Positions 1 through 7,455 of a stretch of DNA of 64,000 nucleotides are shown piece by piece (position 1 is the first letter of the stretch; each line of letters begins with the position of its first letter). Under the pieces are notes generated by a model, which searched no databases, had not been told where the DNA came from, and worked only from the letters and a program-made list of their open reading frames with translations. This DNA comes from Planococcus shenhongbingii (GTDB lineage: Bacteria > Bacillota > Bacilli > Bacillales_A > Planococcaceae). The translations under genes were made by a program, and so were the position numbers. The stretch covers positions 2,356,001 through 2,420,000 of the forward strand of contig NZ_CP129235.1 in assembly GCF_030413635.1 (NCBI RefSeq), read 5' to 3'.

Positions 1-32
1 GGTAAAGGGCTACTTTTATATTCTTGTTTTTT

Positions 33-685
33 TCATATTAAAGGTGGAAGTCCAGCAAATTGACCTATAGTAATTAGGGCAGAAATATTCCCTAAAGAAC
101 TTTGGAGAAAACCAAATAACTTTTTAGCTTTAGTATCATTTCCTTCTTCTATCGCTAGTTTTAATTCTTCTGCATTATAATGGGCTTGTACTTTCTTTGA
201 TTCGTCCTCTAAAGAATTAATGTAATCAAATAGTTCTAAAAATGCTTTTTCTTGATCTTTGTTTCTAATGTTAATGTTTTGTTGTTTAACATTGTCGCCC
301 TTTACATTCAAGTTTCCATATGTTGAATTATTAAAACTATCTTTAATATCTTGTCGATTATCCACGTAAACAAAAACTCCTTTTCCAATGTCTTGAAATA
401 ACCCCTTAGCTAGCAAATCATTCATAGTTCTTTGACTTGCCATACTTGTTGGTATTTTTTGTTTAGCTATGCCAATATCAGATGTTTTTTTTTTAGTATT
501 TCGTTTCTAAAATTATCTGTAAACTTAAAGGTTAATAAAAAATTGTCTGGTTCAAACCCTTCTTCTCCACAAAAGCATTCAAAATATTCTTCGATAGGAG
601 CATCTAATGAGAAAGATAAGTTTTTATGATTGTTAGGACAAAGAATAATTTTTTGAGTAATCAATTCAAATCCATCTTTTCTCAT
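33..685 (-). pseudogene. Unknown protein gene, frame broken at an A10 tract
   Basis: Two frames lie end to end on the minus strand: 685 to 467 (begins MRKDGFELITQ) and 443 to 33 (ends GQFAGLPPLI). Between them lie ten consecutive A residues (T10 at 485-494 on the plus strand). One extra A joins both frames into a protein of about 217 residues. The first half has a CPNNH and a CFCG motif that could form a zinc ribbon. The second half has an Asn-rich stretch (NVKGDNVKQQNINI), then helical sequence and a hydrophobic end. The ATG lies one base after the upstream stop and has no good ribosome site of its own, so translational coupling is likely. I do not recognise the family. The break could be decay, a sequencing indel or slippage. 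Confidence 0.6.
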
Positions 686-686
686 T

Positions 687-1109
687 TTATCGATTAATAT
701 AAGCCACAACCACATTGCCAATTATCGTCACGCCTCCACTGGCAAATACAGCGATGACGGCAAGCCATACTTTTTCTTTCGTACCGAACTTTATTTTCGT
801 CGCCGTTTCCCGACTGACAAAAGCTTTACCGTCGGAATCAAAGTAGTGATCAACGAACCGGTGTAACAAAGCCCTTGTTTGTGCGCCGTCCTTTAACACG
901 GTCAACTCTATGCCAGACATTGCGCTTCGAATTGTCGTCACTTCAGTTTCAACTCCCAGAACCTCAGACTTTACATCCTGGATCTCGCTTTTGGTTTCAG
1001 ACTGAATCAGTTCGACTTTTTCTAAACGAGGCAAGATGTCCCCTTTAATTAAAAGATCGTGTTGCTCCACCGTTTTAAACATGCCTAGCTCATCCCCTTT
1101 ACCTGGCAT
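687..1109 (-). CDS. Coiled-coil protein with C-terminal membrane anchor, phage-like
   Basis: About 140 residues. The N-terminal two thirds is polar and heptad-rich (LEKVELIQSETKSEIQDVKS), and the last 25 residues are one hydrophobic span ending VVVAYINR. Small coiled-coil proteins with a tail anchor are common in phage lysis and haemolysin-like cassettes, but I cannot assign this one. The ATG at 1109 is preferred because AGGGAG lies six bases before it. The longer frame begins with a TTG that has only terminator sequence upstream. Its base composition is richer in GC than its neighbours, which suggests a different origin. It is followed at once by the broken gene at 33-685. Confidence 0.55.
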   Translation of the reverse strand: MPGKGDELGMFKTVEQHDLLIKGDILPRLEKVELIQSETKSEIQDVKSEVLGVETEVTTIRSAMSGIELTVLKDGAQTRALLHRFVDHYFDSDGKAFVSRETATKIKFGTKEKVWLAVIAVFASGGVTIIGNVVVAYINR

Positions 1110-1142
1110 CCCCATCTCCCTTTTCTCTCTTTTTGGCAAATG

Positions 1143-1173
1143 AAAAAGAGCGCCTTTATAGGCGTCCTTCTAA
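1143..1173 (-). terminator. Terminator of the 1183-1932 gene
   Basis: On the minus strand the sequence AAGGACGCC, a short loop, GGCG and a run of T follow the stop of the membrane protein gene. This fits an intrinsic terminator. Confidence 0.6.
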
Positions 1174-1182
1174 TTTAGACTA

Positions 1183-1932
1183 TTAAACATCATAACTAGC
1201 AATTTGATTTACATTACTAGTTAATGGGTTTTCGCCATCTACTTCCTTCATTATTTTTGCATTATTAATAGCAGAAAAAATATACATCATACTAAGATAC
1301 TCGATTAGCAATCCTATCATTACAACAGTTTCAGTGAGTCCACCAGGTTCCACGATGAATAAGGCGGCAAGTGAAGTAACTAGCAACACAACTGCTAATA
1401 AAAATTGGAAAGCTTTAGCATTATGAGATAAGAAGTTTTGCCCCCAAATTACCTTCTTTTTTTCATAAAACCTATGAATCTCTCTATCATTCATAGAATC
1501 TAAATCAATAAATTTAAAGCTATTTATGTCCTTGGAAACTAATAACTTATTGTTCGCTACCATTCTTTTAATAATCCACTTCTCATTGGCTTCTTTATTT
1601 TCAATATAGAAGCCTATTTTTATACCAAAGAGTTTTCCCAGTGCCCAGACACTTAAAAAAGCTATCGTTATTGTTATGGCCATAGCTATCAAACTAATAA
1701 TTAACGGTTGGGCTACAGACTCATTAACTTCAATCTTGCTTTGGAAAGGAATTAATATTATTTGGGAAAGGATACTTAAAACAAGAATTTGTGCTGAATA
1801 GATAGTAATTCTTTTGAAATTTGTCATTAATATTTTTTCTACTGTAAACATACCAACTGTATCTAGAACCAATTTAAGAAAAATAATTATAACCGGTACA
1901 GCTGCGGTAATACTAATATTTTCAATCGCCAT
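1183..1932 (-). CDS. Multi-pass membrane protein of unknown function
   Basis: About 249 residues with four to five hydrophobic segments: near residues 8-25, 45-65, 80-105, 175-195 and 205-225. A cytosolic-looking polar block lies between the third and fourth. The ATG at 1932 is chosen because GGAG lies seven bases upstream; the annotated-length alternative is a GTG two codons earlier. It stands alone between two terminators. No motif allows a functional call. Confidence 0.55.
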   Translation of the reverse strand: MAIENISITAAVPVIIIFLKLVLDTVGMFTVEKILMTNFKRITIYSAQILVLSILSQIILIPFQSKIEVNESVAQPLIISLIAMAITITIAFLSVWALGKLFGIKIGFYIENKEANEKWIIKRMVANNKLLVSKDINSFKFIDLDSMNDREIHRFYEKKKVIWGQNFLSHNAKAFQFLLAVVLLVTSLAALFIVEPGGLTETVVMIGLLIEYLSMMYIFSAINNAKIMKEVDGENPLTSNVNQIASYDV

Positions 1933-2012
1933 GGACACTCTCCAGATTCTACATATTTTATTACCTTTTTATAGTAACAAAATGTTAAATAATAGAATAG
2001 AGTTTATTAAAT

Positions 2013-2043
2013 AAAAAGAGCGCCCTTGTGGGACACTCTTTTT
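2013..2043. terminator. Bidirectional terminator
   Basis: AAAAAGAG-GCCC, a four-base loop, then GGG and CTCTTTTT form a hairpin with T runs on both strands. It lies just downstream of the YjcQ-like gene on the minus strand. Confidence 0.65.
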
Positions 2044-2290
2044 ATTTATTATATTGTTCTAAAAATACTCGACCAGTGTTTGTAAGTGTGGCATTTTCAT
2101 ACCATACTATATGAACTCTATTGCCCTGTCCGCCACGGGAAACTGAAACCCCTTCAGCTAAATTGGTTTCTATAATAGTCTCCGCTACCTCTCCCCATTG
2201 TTCTTGAGTCAAATCGTAATTTTCTTTAGAAGGAACCTTGCCTTCATCTATCGTTTTTAATACTTGAACAATATATTTTTCATGCGCCAT
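2042..2290 (-). CDS. YjcQ-like small protein
   Basis: 82 residues: MAHEKYIVQVLKTIDEG at the start, an acidic helix (LTQEQWGEVAETI) and TLTNTGRVFLEQ at the end. The layout matches the YjcQ family found on Bacillus phages and prophages, a winged-helix-like fold of unknown role, so the call is by general resemblance. GGTAGGGGAG precedes the ATG. Transcription probably starts from the sigma-H-type promoter at 2319-2345. Confidence 0.55.
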   Translation of the reverse strand: MAHEKYIVQVLKTIDEGKVPSKENYDLTQEQWGEVAETIIETNLAEGVSVSRGGQGNRVHIVWYENATLTNTGRVFLEQYNK

Positions 2291-2318
2291 ATTACTCCCC
2301 TACCTTTCATTAACCAGT

Positions 2319-2345
2319 ATTCGACAAAAGGAAAAGAATTCCTTT
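2319..2345 (-). promoter_or_regulatory. Sigma-H-type promoter of the YjcQ-like gene
   Basis: The minus strand reads AAAGGAATT, 11 bases, GTCGAAT. This matches the B. subtilis sigma-H consensus RnAGGAwWW-N11/12-RnnGAAT at every defined position. It ends about 29 bases before the ATG. The same arrangement recurs at 4452-4478 and 7694-7720. Confidence 0.65.
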
Positions 2346-2356
2346 AATTTTCAAAA

Positions 2357-2491
2357 CTAATTTTTATTTCCATAAGACTTGGCTTTGCCATAGTAGAAAC
2401 TGCTGACAATTGATTGACCATTGAATTTTTCAGCTCTCCTAATATAAAAACTCACCATAACATAGCGCCATAGTTGTTTTAAGAGTTTCAA
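2357..2491 (-). CDS. Small basic protein, 44 residues
   Basis: A TTG start follows AGGAGG by seven bases, an excellent ribosome site. The product begins MKLLKQLWRYVMVSFYIRR and is basic and aromatic-rich. It lies directly upstream of the YjcQ-like gene and divergent from the Abi-alpha gene. Its stop falls just before the sigma-H-type promoter. I do not recognise the family. Confidence 0.45.
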   Translation of the reverse strand: MKLLKQLWRYVMVSFYIRRAEKFNGQSIVSSFYYGKAKSYGNKN

Positions 2492-2566
2492 TTTATTTCC
2501 TCCTAAATATTTGCTATCGTTTTTTATTGGAAATTCTAGTAAACTCCTTTAAGGAGAGGTGAAAAA

Positions 2567-3358
2567 ATGAGTAATATTAAAGATACAGCAGATGCTATAA
2601 AAGGTATTGTTGAAGCAGTACCGGTTTATGAAGATGCGTTACAACCAGCTGCACAAGAACTGAGTAAAGGATTTGTGGTCCTAGCTAAAACAGTAAACAT
2701 GGCATTAGCACCATTGTCAGGTCTTGTTTGGGGTTACGAAAGAATTTCTTAATATCTTGATTCTAGCATAGCAAAAAAATTAAAAAGTGTGCCAGAAGAA
2801 AATATTATTACTCCAGATGCTTCAGTAGCCGGTCCAGCCATTGAAGCTTTAAGATTTTCTGCTCATCATGAGGAGATCAGAGAAATGTTTTCTTCGTTAC
2901 TGGCTACCGCAATGAATAGTGAAGAAGCTGAAAAAGCACACCCATCTTTCGTAGAGATTATTAAACAACTTTCACCAGATGAGGCAATTATTATGTCTGC
3001 TATGCGAACTAGTGGTTATCACGCATTACTTAGTGTTAAATCGGTTGATTTGGAAAAGGGAGAGAGTTTCATAGAACTTAAAAGAAACTTTTCAAACATA
3101 CCTTACTTATTAGGTTGTAAACATCCTGAAATGTCATCATCTTACATTGAAAATCTTTCTAGATTAGGGCTTATCGAAATTAACAATCAAACTGAAGTGG
3201 TAGACGACTACAGATATGAAAATTTAATTTATTCTCCTACTATCCAGCAAGTTGTGTCTGGTATCGATTTGAGTGAAAGAAAAGTTGAATATTCAAAGTA
3301 TGTCTCTAGTAGAACTGAATTTGGACAAAAATTCGTTTCTGCTTGTACAACTTCGTGA
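2567..3358 (+). pseudogene. Abi-alpha (DUF4393) family gene interrupted by an in-frame TAA
   Basis: The first 61 codons (MSNIKDTADAIKGIVEAVP to WGYERIS) stop at TAA 2750-2752. The same frame then continues YLDSSIAKKLKSVPEENI to 3358. The combined 263-codon frame has the features of the Abi-alpha/DUF4393 family: the ALQPAAQELSKG helix, VWGYE, then PDASVAGPAIEAL and HPSFVEIIKQLSPDEA. Members are linked by annotation to abortive infection, and their mechanism is unknown to me. AAGGAGAGG precedes the first ATG. The downstream part has only a weak GTG start without a ribosome site, so it is probably not made separately unless the stop is read through. Confidence 0.7.
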
Positions 3359-3361
3359 AAT

Positions 3362-3396
3362 AAAAAACAACTACCAGATTAGGGTAGTTGTTTTTT
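3362..3396 (+). terminator. Terminator after the Abi-alpha gene
   Basis: AACAACTACC, a six-base loop, GGGTAGTTGTT and a T run lie two bases after the stop codon. The stem is perfect over nine pairs. Confidence 0.85.
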
Positions 3397-3417
3397 ATTT
3401 TAATCTGTAGTTTGTTC

Positions 3418-3513
3418 CTATTGCGTGACAAGTGCGTCGGATTTTACGTTAAAGGTGTCAAACAATTTGACGAGCGGGTTGATGATTGCGTTGTTGTTTT
3501 GATTCTCAGTCAT
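3418..3513 (-). CDS. Small peptide, 31 residues
   Basis: ATG preceded by AAAGGAG at good spacing; the product begins MTENQNNNAIINPLVK. It lies 36 bases after the membrane protein gene at 3550-3900 in the same direction, so the two are probably one transcript. It has no signal peptide or membrane span. Function unknown; the strong ribosome site is the main support. Confidence 0.4.
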   Translation of the reverse strand: MTENQNNNAIINPLVKLFDTFNVKSDALVTQ

Positions 3514-3549
3514 GTGAAAATCTCCTTTCGTTGATTGGAATGTGATGGG

Positions 3550-3900
3550 TCAGTTGTTGCGGTCGTCGTACATGTCGTATACGGCGTAGTGGTCGGGATT
3601 TGTTGGGTCAAGTTCTTCGCCGTTCCAGCCGTCTCGCAGGAGATCGCGTTCCGGTTCTTCTGGTTCATCGTGGCTCATGTAGCTAAAATCCGGTTCGTTA
3701 TTGCGCTGATGGTGATGGTTATTGCTGGAATAGCCGGAGTCGTTTGAGTAATCGTCCATAAATTCTTTAAGGGTGCTGTTGTTTGCGTATTTGTTGGGGT
3801 CTTTTTTTAATTCTCTATATCCTAACAGGATTAGTATTAGCAACCCGATGGGAATTTTAAAGAATTCGAAAAAATCCACGATCCATTCGATAATATTCAT
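3550..3900 (-). CDS. Small membrane-anchored acidic protein
   Basis: 116 residues. One N-terminal hydrophobic span (about residues 4-27, FKIPIGLLILILLGY) is followed by a polar tail with a His-rich patch (NNHHHQRNNE) and an Asp/Glu-rich end. AAAGGAG precedes the ATG. The tail is predicted to face the cytoplasm or be disordered. No family recognised. It is followed by the 31-residue peptide gene. Confidence 0.5.
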   Translation of the reverse strand: MNIIEWIVDFFEFFKIPIGLLILILLGYRELKKDPNKYANNSTLKEFMDDYSNDSGYSSNNHHHQRNNEPDFSYMSHDEPEEPERDLLRDGWNGEELDPTNPDHYAVYDMYDDRNN

Positions 3901-4047
3901 GCGATGTGTCTCCTTTGTTGTCGATTGTTAGTAAGGGATATCCCTTTTGGGTAAACCACGGGTTAGTTATCAAGTGTGCCAGGTTGCGTTTTTCCATTTC
4001 TTCTACAATCCTTTTCCATCTTATATGTGGTATCGCACTTTTTGTTC

Positions 4048-4425
4048 CTACTGGCTAGCACTTCCATTAATTTCTTCTTCAGGGTTGTTAGCAAAATGTA
4101 CTTTTGTGGCTAAAAATAAACCGACGATCCCTAAGAAGAAACCGACGATATAGTATCCGTAATCATCCACAAAGTTACCCCTATATTCTTTTCCAAAAAC
4201 CATATCAACTAGAATTAAATATAATAAAGTTGAAGCTCCGCCCATTATAGGATTTACTTGCTTAGATGTAACGTAAAAAACGTAACCGCCTAATAAGCAG
4301 AACAAAATTAAAAAAACTAACCCTATACTCCAATGAACCGAACTTAGATTCCGCAAGATTAAGTTGTCAATTATAAATAAAACAATAAAACTTACAAAGA
4401 AGCCTTTCAAGCTTTTTTCATTCAT
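4048..4425 (-). CDS. Four-span membrane protein of unknown function
   Basis: 125 residues with hydrophobic spans near 8-26, 33-53, 60-77 and 90-108, ending in a short acidic tail (NNPEEEINGSASQ). GGGGAGAGGTGATTAA precedes the ATG. It has its own sigma-H-type promoter at 4452-4478. The family is unknown to me. Confidence 0.55.
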   Translation of the reverse strand: MNEKSLKGFFVSFIVLFIIDNLILRNLSSVHWSIGLVFLILFCLLGGYVFYVTSKQVNPIMGGASTLLYLILVDMVFGKEYRGNFVDDYGYYIVGFFLGIVGLFLATKVHFANNPEEEINGSASQ

Positions 4426-4451
4426 TTAATCACCTCTCCCCCTTTACCAAT

Positions 4452-4478
4452 ATTCTACAAAAGAGGGAGAATTCCTTT
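4452..4478 (-). promoter_or_regulatory. Sigma-H-type promoter of the 4048-4425 gene
   Basis: The minus strand reads AAAGGAATT, 11 bases, GTAGAAT, a full match to RnAGGAwWW-N11-RnnGAAT. It is about 27 bases from the start codon and shares the run AAAGGAATTCT with the promoter at 2319-2345. Confidence 0.65.
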
Positions 4479-4533
4479 TAATTTTTTTCATTACTCTTAC
4501 TTCACTGTAAACACCTTAGTTTCATTTCACCAT

Positions 4534-4692
4534 TTATATACACGAATCATAAACTACTTTACTTTCGATAGTAATAATTAATTTCTTGTTGGAAATGTCA
4601 TGGTGAAAGCGTTCTTGAATTTCAATTTTTATTAGTTCCTTTTCAAATGCTTCTCTTAAACAATCCAGTAGTTCATCGGTTTTCCCTTGCAA
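4534..4692 (-). CDS. Small protein, 52 residues
   Basis: A TTG start follows GGAGG by seven bases. The product begins MQGKTDELLDCLREAFEK and ends VVYDSCI. It is predicted to be a helix followed by a beta pair. It is divergent from the truncated protease gene. No family recognised; the ribosome site and clean frame are the support. Confidence 0.4.
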   Translation of the reverse strand: MQGKTDELLDCLREAFEKELIKIEIQERFHHDISNKKLIITIESKVVYDSCI

Positions 4693-4742
4693 ACTATCGC
4701 CTCCGAATTGTATGATTTTTCTAAATGAGAGGAGAATGTATT

Positions 4743-5057
4743 TTGATATCTACGCCAAGTTTGTTTTCTCTATATATCGAAATGTTCTATAATGACCAAA
4801 AAATTTCTTCCGGAACAGGTTTTCTAATGGAAAGCCCTTCAAATACTCCGTATTTGGTAACAAACCGACATAACTTAACAGGTCGTAACAATGAGACCAA
4901 TGAATGCTTAAGCCGCACTGGAGCTGTTCCAAATAGAATTGAGATAACCCATGTCAAACTGTCTGAAGTAATTAATCAGTGGGGACATGCCGTTGCTACA
5001 AGGGAATTTCAGCATGTGGATGTAAAGCCGCTATTTTCACCTTGCCTTCTGAAATAA
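4743..5057 (+). pseudogene. Truncated trypsin-like serine protease
   Basis: The frame encodes the start of a trypsin-like peptidase domain: SGTGFLMES, then YLVTNRHNLTG with the catalytic His. The sequence stops making sense after about residue 80, and the Asp and Ser of the triad are missing. A TTG start at 4743 is chosen because GAGAGGAG lies eight bases upstream. Its 3' end overlaps the 3' end of the convergent phage-type gene at 4996-5391, as expected for a deletion or insertion junction near 4990-5030. Confidence 0.6.
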
Positions 5058-5391
5058 CCAGAACGCATCTTTTAGGTAATTCCATTATATCCAATTTTAA
5101 AATTCCTGTCTCCGAAATTTTTACATCCTGTAATCGCAAATTAGTTTCTTCTTGTGCCATTATTCTGCCTCCCTCAAAGCCCGAATAGTCCTCGTTGCGT
5201 TTCTTGATTAATCCTCGCTCTGCATGATCAAATACTAGCAGTGCAATCTCTGACGGATGACGCCGCATCTGTTTCGCAATATGCTTTAAACTGACGTTGT
5301 CTTCCCAAAGCTCCTGGAATGTTTGCAATTCCTCTTCCACAAACACCAGGTTCAATTCGAAATCCTTTGCTTCAAACAGGTAGTAATTCAT
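4996..5391 (-). CDS. Phage-type protein with helix-turn-helix-like segment
   Basis: 131 residues. The middle (NVSLKHIAKQMRRHPSEIAL) looks like a helix-turn-helix, followed by a basic patch (RGLIKKRNED). The last residues (HPHAEIPL) run into the junction with the truncated protease, so the native C-terminus is probably lost. AGGAGGATC precedes the ATG. It heads a minus-strand run together with the phage genes up to 6522. The exact family is unknown. Confidence 0.5.
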   Translation of the reverse strand: MNYYLFEAKDFELNLVFVEEELQTFQELWEDNVSLKHIAKQMRRHPSEIALLVFDHAERGLIKKRNEDYSGFEGGRIMAQEETNLRLQDVKISETGILKLDIMELPKRCVLVISEGKVKIAALHPHAEIPL

Positions 5392-5419
5392 GGCGATCCT
5401 CCTTCGCCTAACGTTCGTA

Positions 5420-5623
5420 CTAAGACATAATCTTGTCTGTCTTCACAAGCTCTTTATCTCTGATTTTGATAAAAAAGTCGTCAAGTTCATTGAAGGGATG
5501 CCAAAACATTTCTTGTGGTTATTTTGATATAAGCTTGTTCCCGTCGAACAATAAATAAAGATTGTTAATTCGATAAATGCGGTCGACTTGCATTTCTTGA
5601 AAATCTTTCAAGGTTATAGCCAT
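5420..5623 (-). pseudogene. Phage-type small gene interrupted by an in-frame TAA
   Basis: MAITLKDFQEMQVDRIYRIN to KLISK (34 codons), then TAA at 5521-5519. The same frame continues PQEMFWHPFNELDDF to DKIMS for 32 more codons before TAG. AAGGAGG precedes the ATG. The continuation is clearly protein-like (WHPFNELDDFFIKIRDKEL), so the intact gene would encode about 67 residues. A CAA-to-TAA change would explain the stop. Function unknown. Confidence 0.55.
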
Positions 5624-5649
5624 TTATATTCCTCCTTATCAGTTTCGTT

Positions 5650-5802
5650 CTACATTCCGATAAATGATATAGTCGCTGCTAAAATCGATGCAATACAGAT
5701 GGCCGTCATGGAATTTCTCAGTTTTTCATCCGAGTCTGCAATTGTTCCCATGAAACTGATGATCATAATAATTAACAAGATAATCTTGAATGCTAAGATC
5801 AT
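5650..5802 (-). CDS. Small two-span membrane protein, phage-type
   Basis: 50 residues: MILAFKIILLIIMIISFMG, a polar turn (ADSDEKLRNS), then a second span (TAICIASILAATISFIGM). AAGGAGGAAGGA precedes the ATG, a very strong site. Its 5' end overlaps the last 77 bases of the 5726-6094 frame, unusually long, which suggests that the upstream gene lost its native stop. Small double-span proteins of this kind are common in Bacillus phages. Confidence 0.55.
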   Translation of the reverse strand: MILAFKIILLIIMIISFMGTIADSDEKLRNSMTAICIASILAATISFIGM

Positions 5803-6094
5803 TTCCTTCCTCCTTTTCAAGAAAATCTGAAATCCATGTCGCTGACCTGTCGCTCCAATTAATCTCGGTTATATCCATATTTTTAAACGGATAAGCCATT
5901 TTCACTCTTGGGTCTTCAGGATCTGCATATCCCCAGCCAATTTCACGGTATTTTTTCGGTTTTAAAGTAAAACACACAAGAAATTCTGAATCTTCCTCCC
6001 TCGTCACATATCTATAGCCCTGCTCGTATAACTCCTTTAATGCCGCGGCGGCTTGTTCACGGTTCTTGTTTTCGAGAATATCTATCAAAATCAC
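5726..6094 (-). CDS. Phage-type hypothetical protein
   Basis: 122 residues with a conserved-looking core (KPKKYREIGWGYADPED and YPFKNMDITEINWSDRSA). A GTG start overlaps the RusA stop by four bases, so the two are translationally coupled. The final 25 codons overlap the small membrane gene at 5650-5802 and may not be native. Its neighbours suggest phage DNA metabolism, but no function can be assigned. Confidence 0.5.
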   Translation of the reverse strand: MILIDILENKNREQAAAALKELYEQGYRYVTREEDSEFLVCFTLKPKKYREIGWGYADPEDPRVKMAYPFKNMDITEINWSDRSATWISDFLEKEEGNDLSIQDYLVNYYDHQFHGNNCRLG

Positions 6095-6522
6095 CCCTCC
6101 TCGAAATACGAAATATGCACAACCACTTTCGGCGTCATGCTATAGAACTTTCGAACATTCATGCTGACCACTTGGCTATCGTCCTGCCAGATAATTTTGG
6201 AAAGACCATCTTTGACGCCCTTTGCCAGGTTGTCGAGATCAGGCTTGCTCGTAGGAAGGAGCTGGCCGCTTTCGATAAGAGCCATTTTCGGTTTGGTCTG
6301 GTATTTCTTCGGAGGCGAACGATAGAAGTCCATATTCAAGTGAATCGGCCCTTCTATAAGCTTTTTCGGCGCATGTTGTGCTGCCACCATCCGGACATAC
6401 TCTTTAAAGTTTCTGGACTTAGCTGGGTCATAAAGAACCGTTTTGCCGGTAAATGTCTTACCGGCTCTTGGTCTCCCCTGAGCGACTGGATCGCCCAGGA
6501 TTTCAAATAATATCTTTTTCAT
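6091..6522 (-). CDS. RusA family Holliday junction resolvase
   Basis: 143 residues with the RusA hallmarks: GDPVAQGRPRAG at the N-terminus and the acidic motif KPDLDNLAKGVKDGL followed by IIWQDDSQV, which carries the metal-binding Asp residues. RusA enzymes cut four-way junctions and are typical of lambdoid and Gram-positive phages. It is the best evidence that 1-6.5 kb is a phage remnant. Full length for the family (about 120-145). Confidence 0.9.
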   Translation of the reverse strand: MKKILFEILGDPVAQGRPRAGKTFTGKTVLYDPAKSRNFKEYVRMVAAQHAPKKLIEGPIHLNMDFYRSPPKKYQTKPKMALIESGQLLPTSKPDLDNLAKGVKDGLSKIIWQDDSQVVSMNVRKFYSMTPKVVVHISYFEEG

Positions 6523-6728
6523 CTTTTCCTGATAAGCGATTTCTTCATCTCTTATGATTTGGATTTAGAGAAATTTCGTTTCTTTATGTTTTCACATGTA
6601 GTTCACTACTAAAATGCAAGAGCACAAAACAGTTATGCATCCACACGCCAAGGAAAAGCCAAAGCGGGCCGGTTCCCGGCTAGCTAGTGAACCTAATATC
6701 TAATTAAAGAATATGAGAACAAAAAAAA

Positions 6729-6769
6729 GTAGCAGAAGGGGAATTCTCCACTTCTGCTAACATTTTTTT
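6729..6769. terminator. Bidirectional terminator
   Basis: AGCAGAAG-GGGA, a short loop, TCC-CTTCTGCT, with T7 on the plus side and T8 on the minus side. It isolates the RusA cluster from the gene at 6959. Confidence 0.75.
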
Positions 6770-6834
6770 GTTTAAATCATTGTTATAACTTGGTTCAAAT
6801 TAAGTTCGAAAATTTTTCTTCAATTAAAAAAAAT

Positions 6835-6867
6835 TGAACGACCGTTCACAAATTGAACAAATGTTAA
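6835..6867 (+). promoter_or_regulatory. Two LexA-like operator sites
   Basis: TGAACGACCGTTCA (6835-6848) is a perfect inverted repeat with the GAAC-N4-GTTC core of the Bacillus SOS box. TGAACAAATGTTAA (6854-6867) is a weaker second copy. Both lie upstream of the promoter for the gene at 6959. A TetR-type repressor is an alternative reader of the first site. Confidence 0.45.
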
Positions 6868-6880
6868 GGGGTATGTCTTA

Positions 6881-6910
6881 TTGTAAACGTTTTTTCATTA
6901 TCAGTATAAT
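6881..6910 (+). promoter_or_regulatory. Sigma-A promoter of the gene at 6959
   Basis: TTGTAA, 18 bases, then a perfect TATAAT; the ATG is 49 bases downstream. Confidence 0.7.
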
Positions 6911-6958
6911 AGTATCAGGACTTACTGCCTGACTACAGTTACTTAAGGAGAAATAGAA

Positions 6959-7186
6959 ATGGACACAGTTTTTGATGTAGAAAGAATTCTTCTAACCAAA
7001 AAAGATAATGTAACTGCCAGGCGCTGGATTAAAGAAGCCGGTATAAAACAGCGAATATTAGACCTCCATACTTCCGTTAACGATTATCATCTTACAATTA
7101 ACCGGCCAGATCTCGTTCAATCTTTGGAAGAAAGCATCGATGATTATCTATTGAACCCTTCCTTTATCAACGTACAATTATATTGA
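6959..7186 (+). CDS. Small protein, paralogue of the gene at 8044
   Basis: 75 residues. It shares the framework MD-V-DVE-LL-KK-N-TARRW-K-IKQRIL-H---DHL-INR-D with the 8044 product, and both end in an IDDYL/IDYYLEHPS-like motif. The TARRWIKEAGIKQRIL segment could be a DNA-binding or protein-binding helix pair. AAGGAG precedes the ATG. No membrane span. Upstream LexA-like sites suggest induction by DNA damage. Family not recognised. Confidence 0.6.
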   Translation: MDTVFDVERILLTKKDNVTARRWIKEAGIKQRILDLHTSVNDYHLTINRPDLVQSLEESIDDYLLNPSFINVQLY

Positions 7187-7419
7187 TTAAAGCCAAAAGC
7201 ATTATGACATACATAGAAAAAGAAGGAGGCGGGGTTCAACGATGCAGAGTATTAATTGGCTGTATATAAAACTCTATCTTAACTGCCTCAACAAAGAGAA
7301 ACTTGGTCTTGTCGCAGATAATTTACCCTCTTGCATTTTCTTAATTCACATATGCATTATCGCCGCCTGCAGAAGCGAATCATTGATGGCTTCCGAAAAA
7401 GTTCTCCCTCTGAATTTAC

Positions 7420-7452
7420 GTAAAAAAAGAACGCCCGTTTGGACGTCCTTCT
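7420..7452 (-). terminator. Terminator of the 7456-7668 gene
   Basis: On the minus strand AAGGACG-CC, loop, GG-CGTTCTTTTTTT follows the stop directly. It resembles the terminator at 1143-1173. Confidence 0.65.
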
Positions 7453-7455
7453 ATC

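Larger units (their letters stand above)
6523..6958. other. Intergenic region between RusA and the first SOS-like small gene
   Basis: 436 bases without a convincing gene. It holds a short GC-rich hairpin near 6662-6690, a bidirectional terminator (6729-6769), two LexA-like sites (6835-6867) and a sigma-A promoter (6881-6910). It seems to mark the right side of the degraded phage block. Confidence 0.6.

Noticed and set aside
3857..3997. 46-codon minus-strand frame (MEKRNLAHLITNPWFTQKG)
   Set aside because: Protein-like over the first 30 residues, but it has a weak start and overlaps the ATG of the 3550-3900 gene; probably a remnant of a phage gene.
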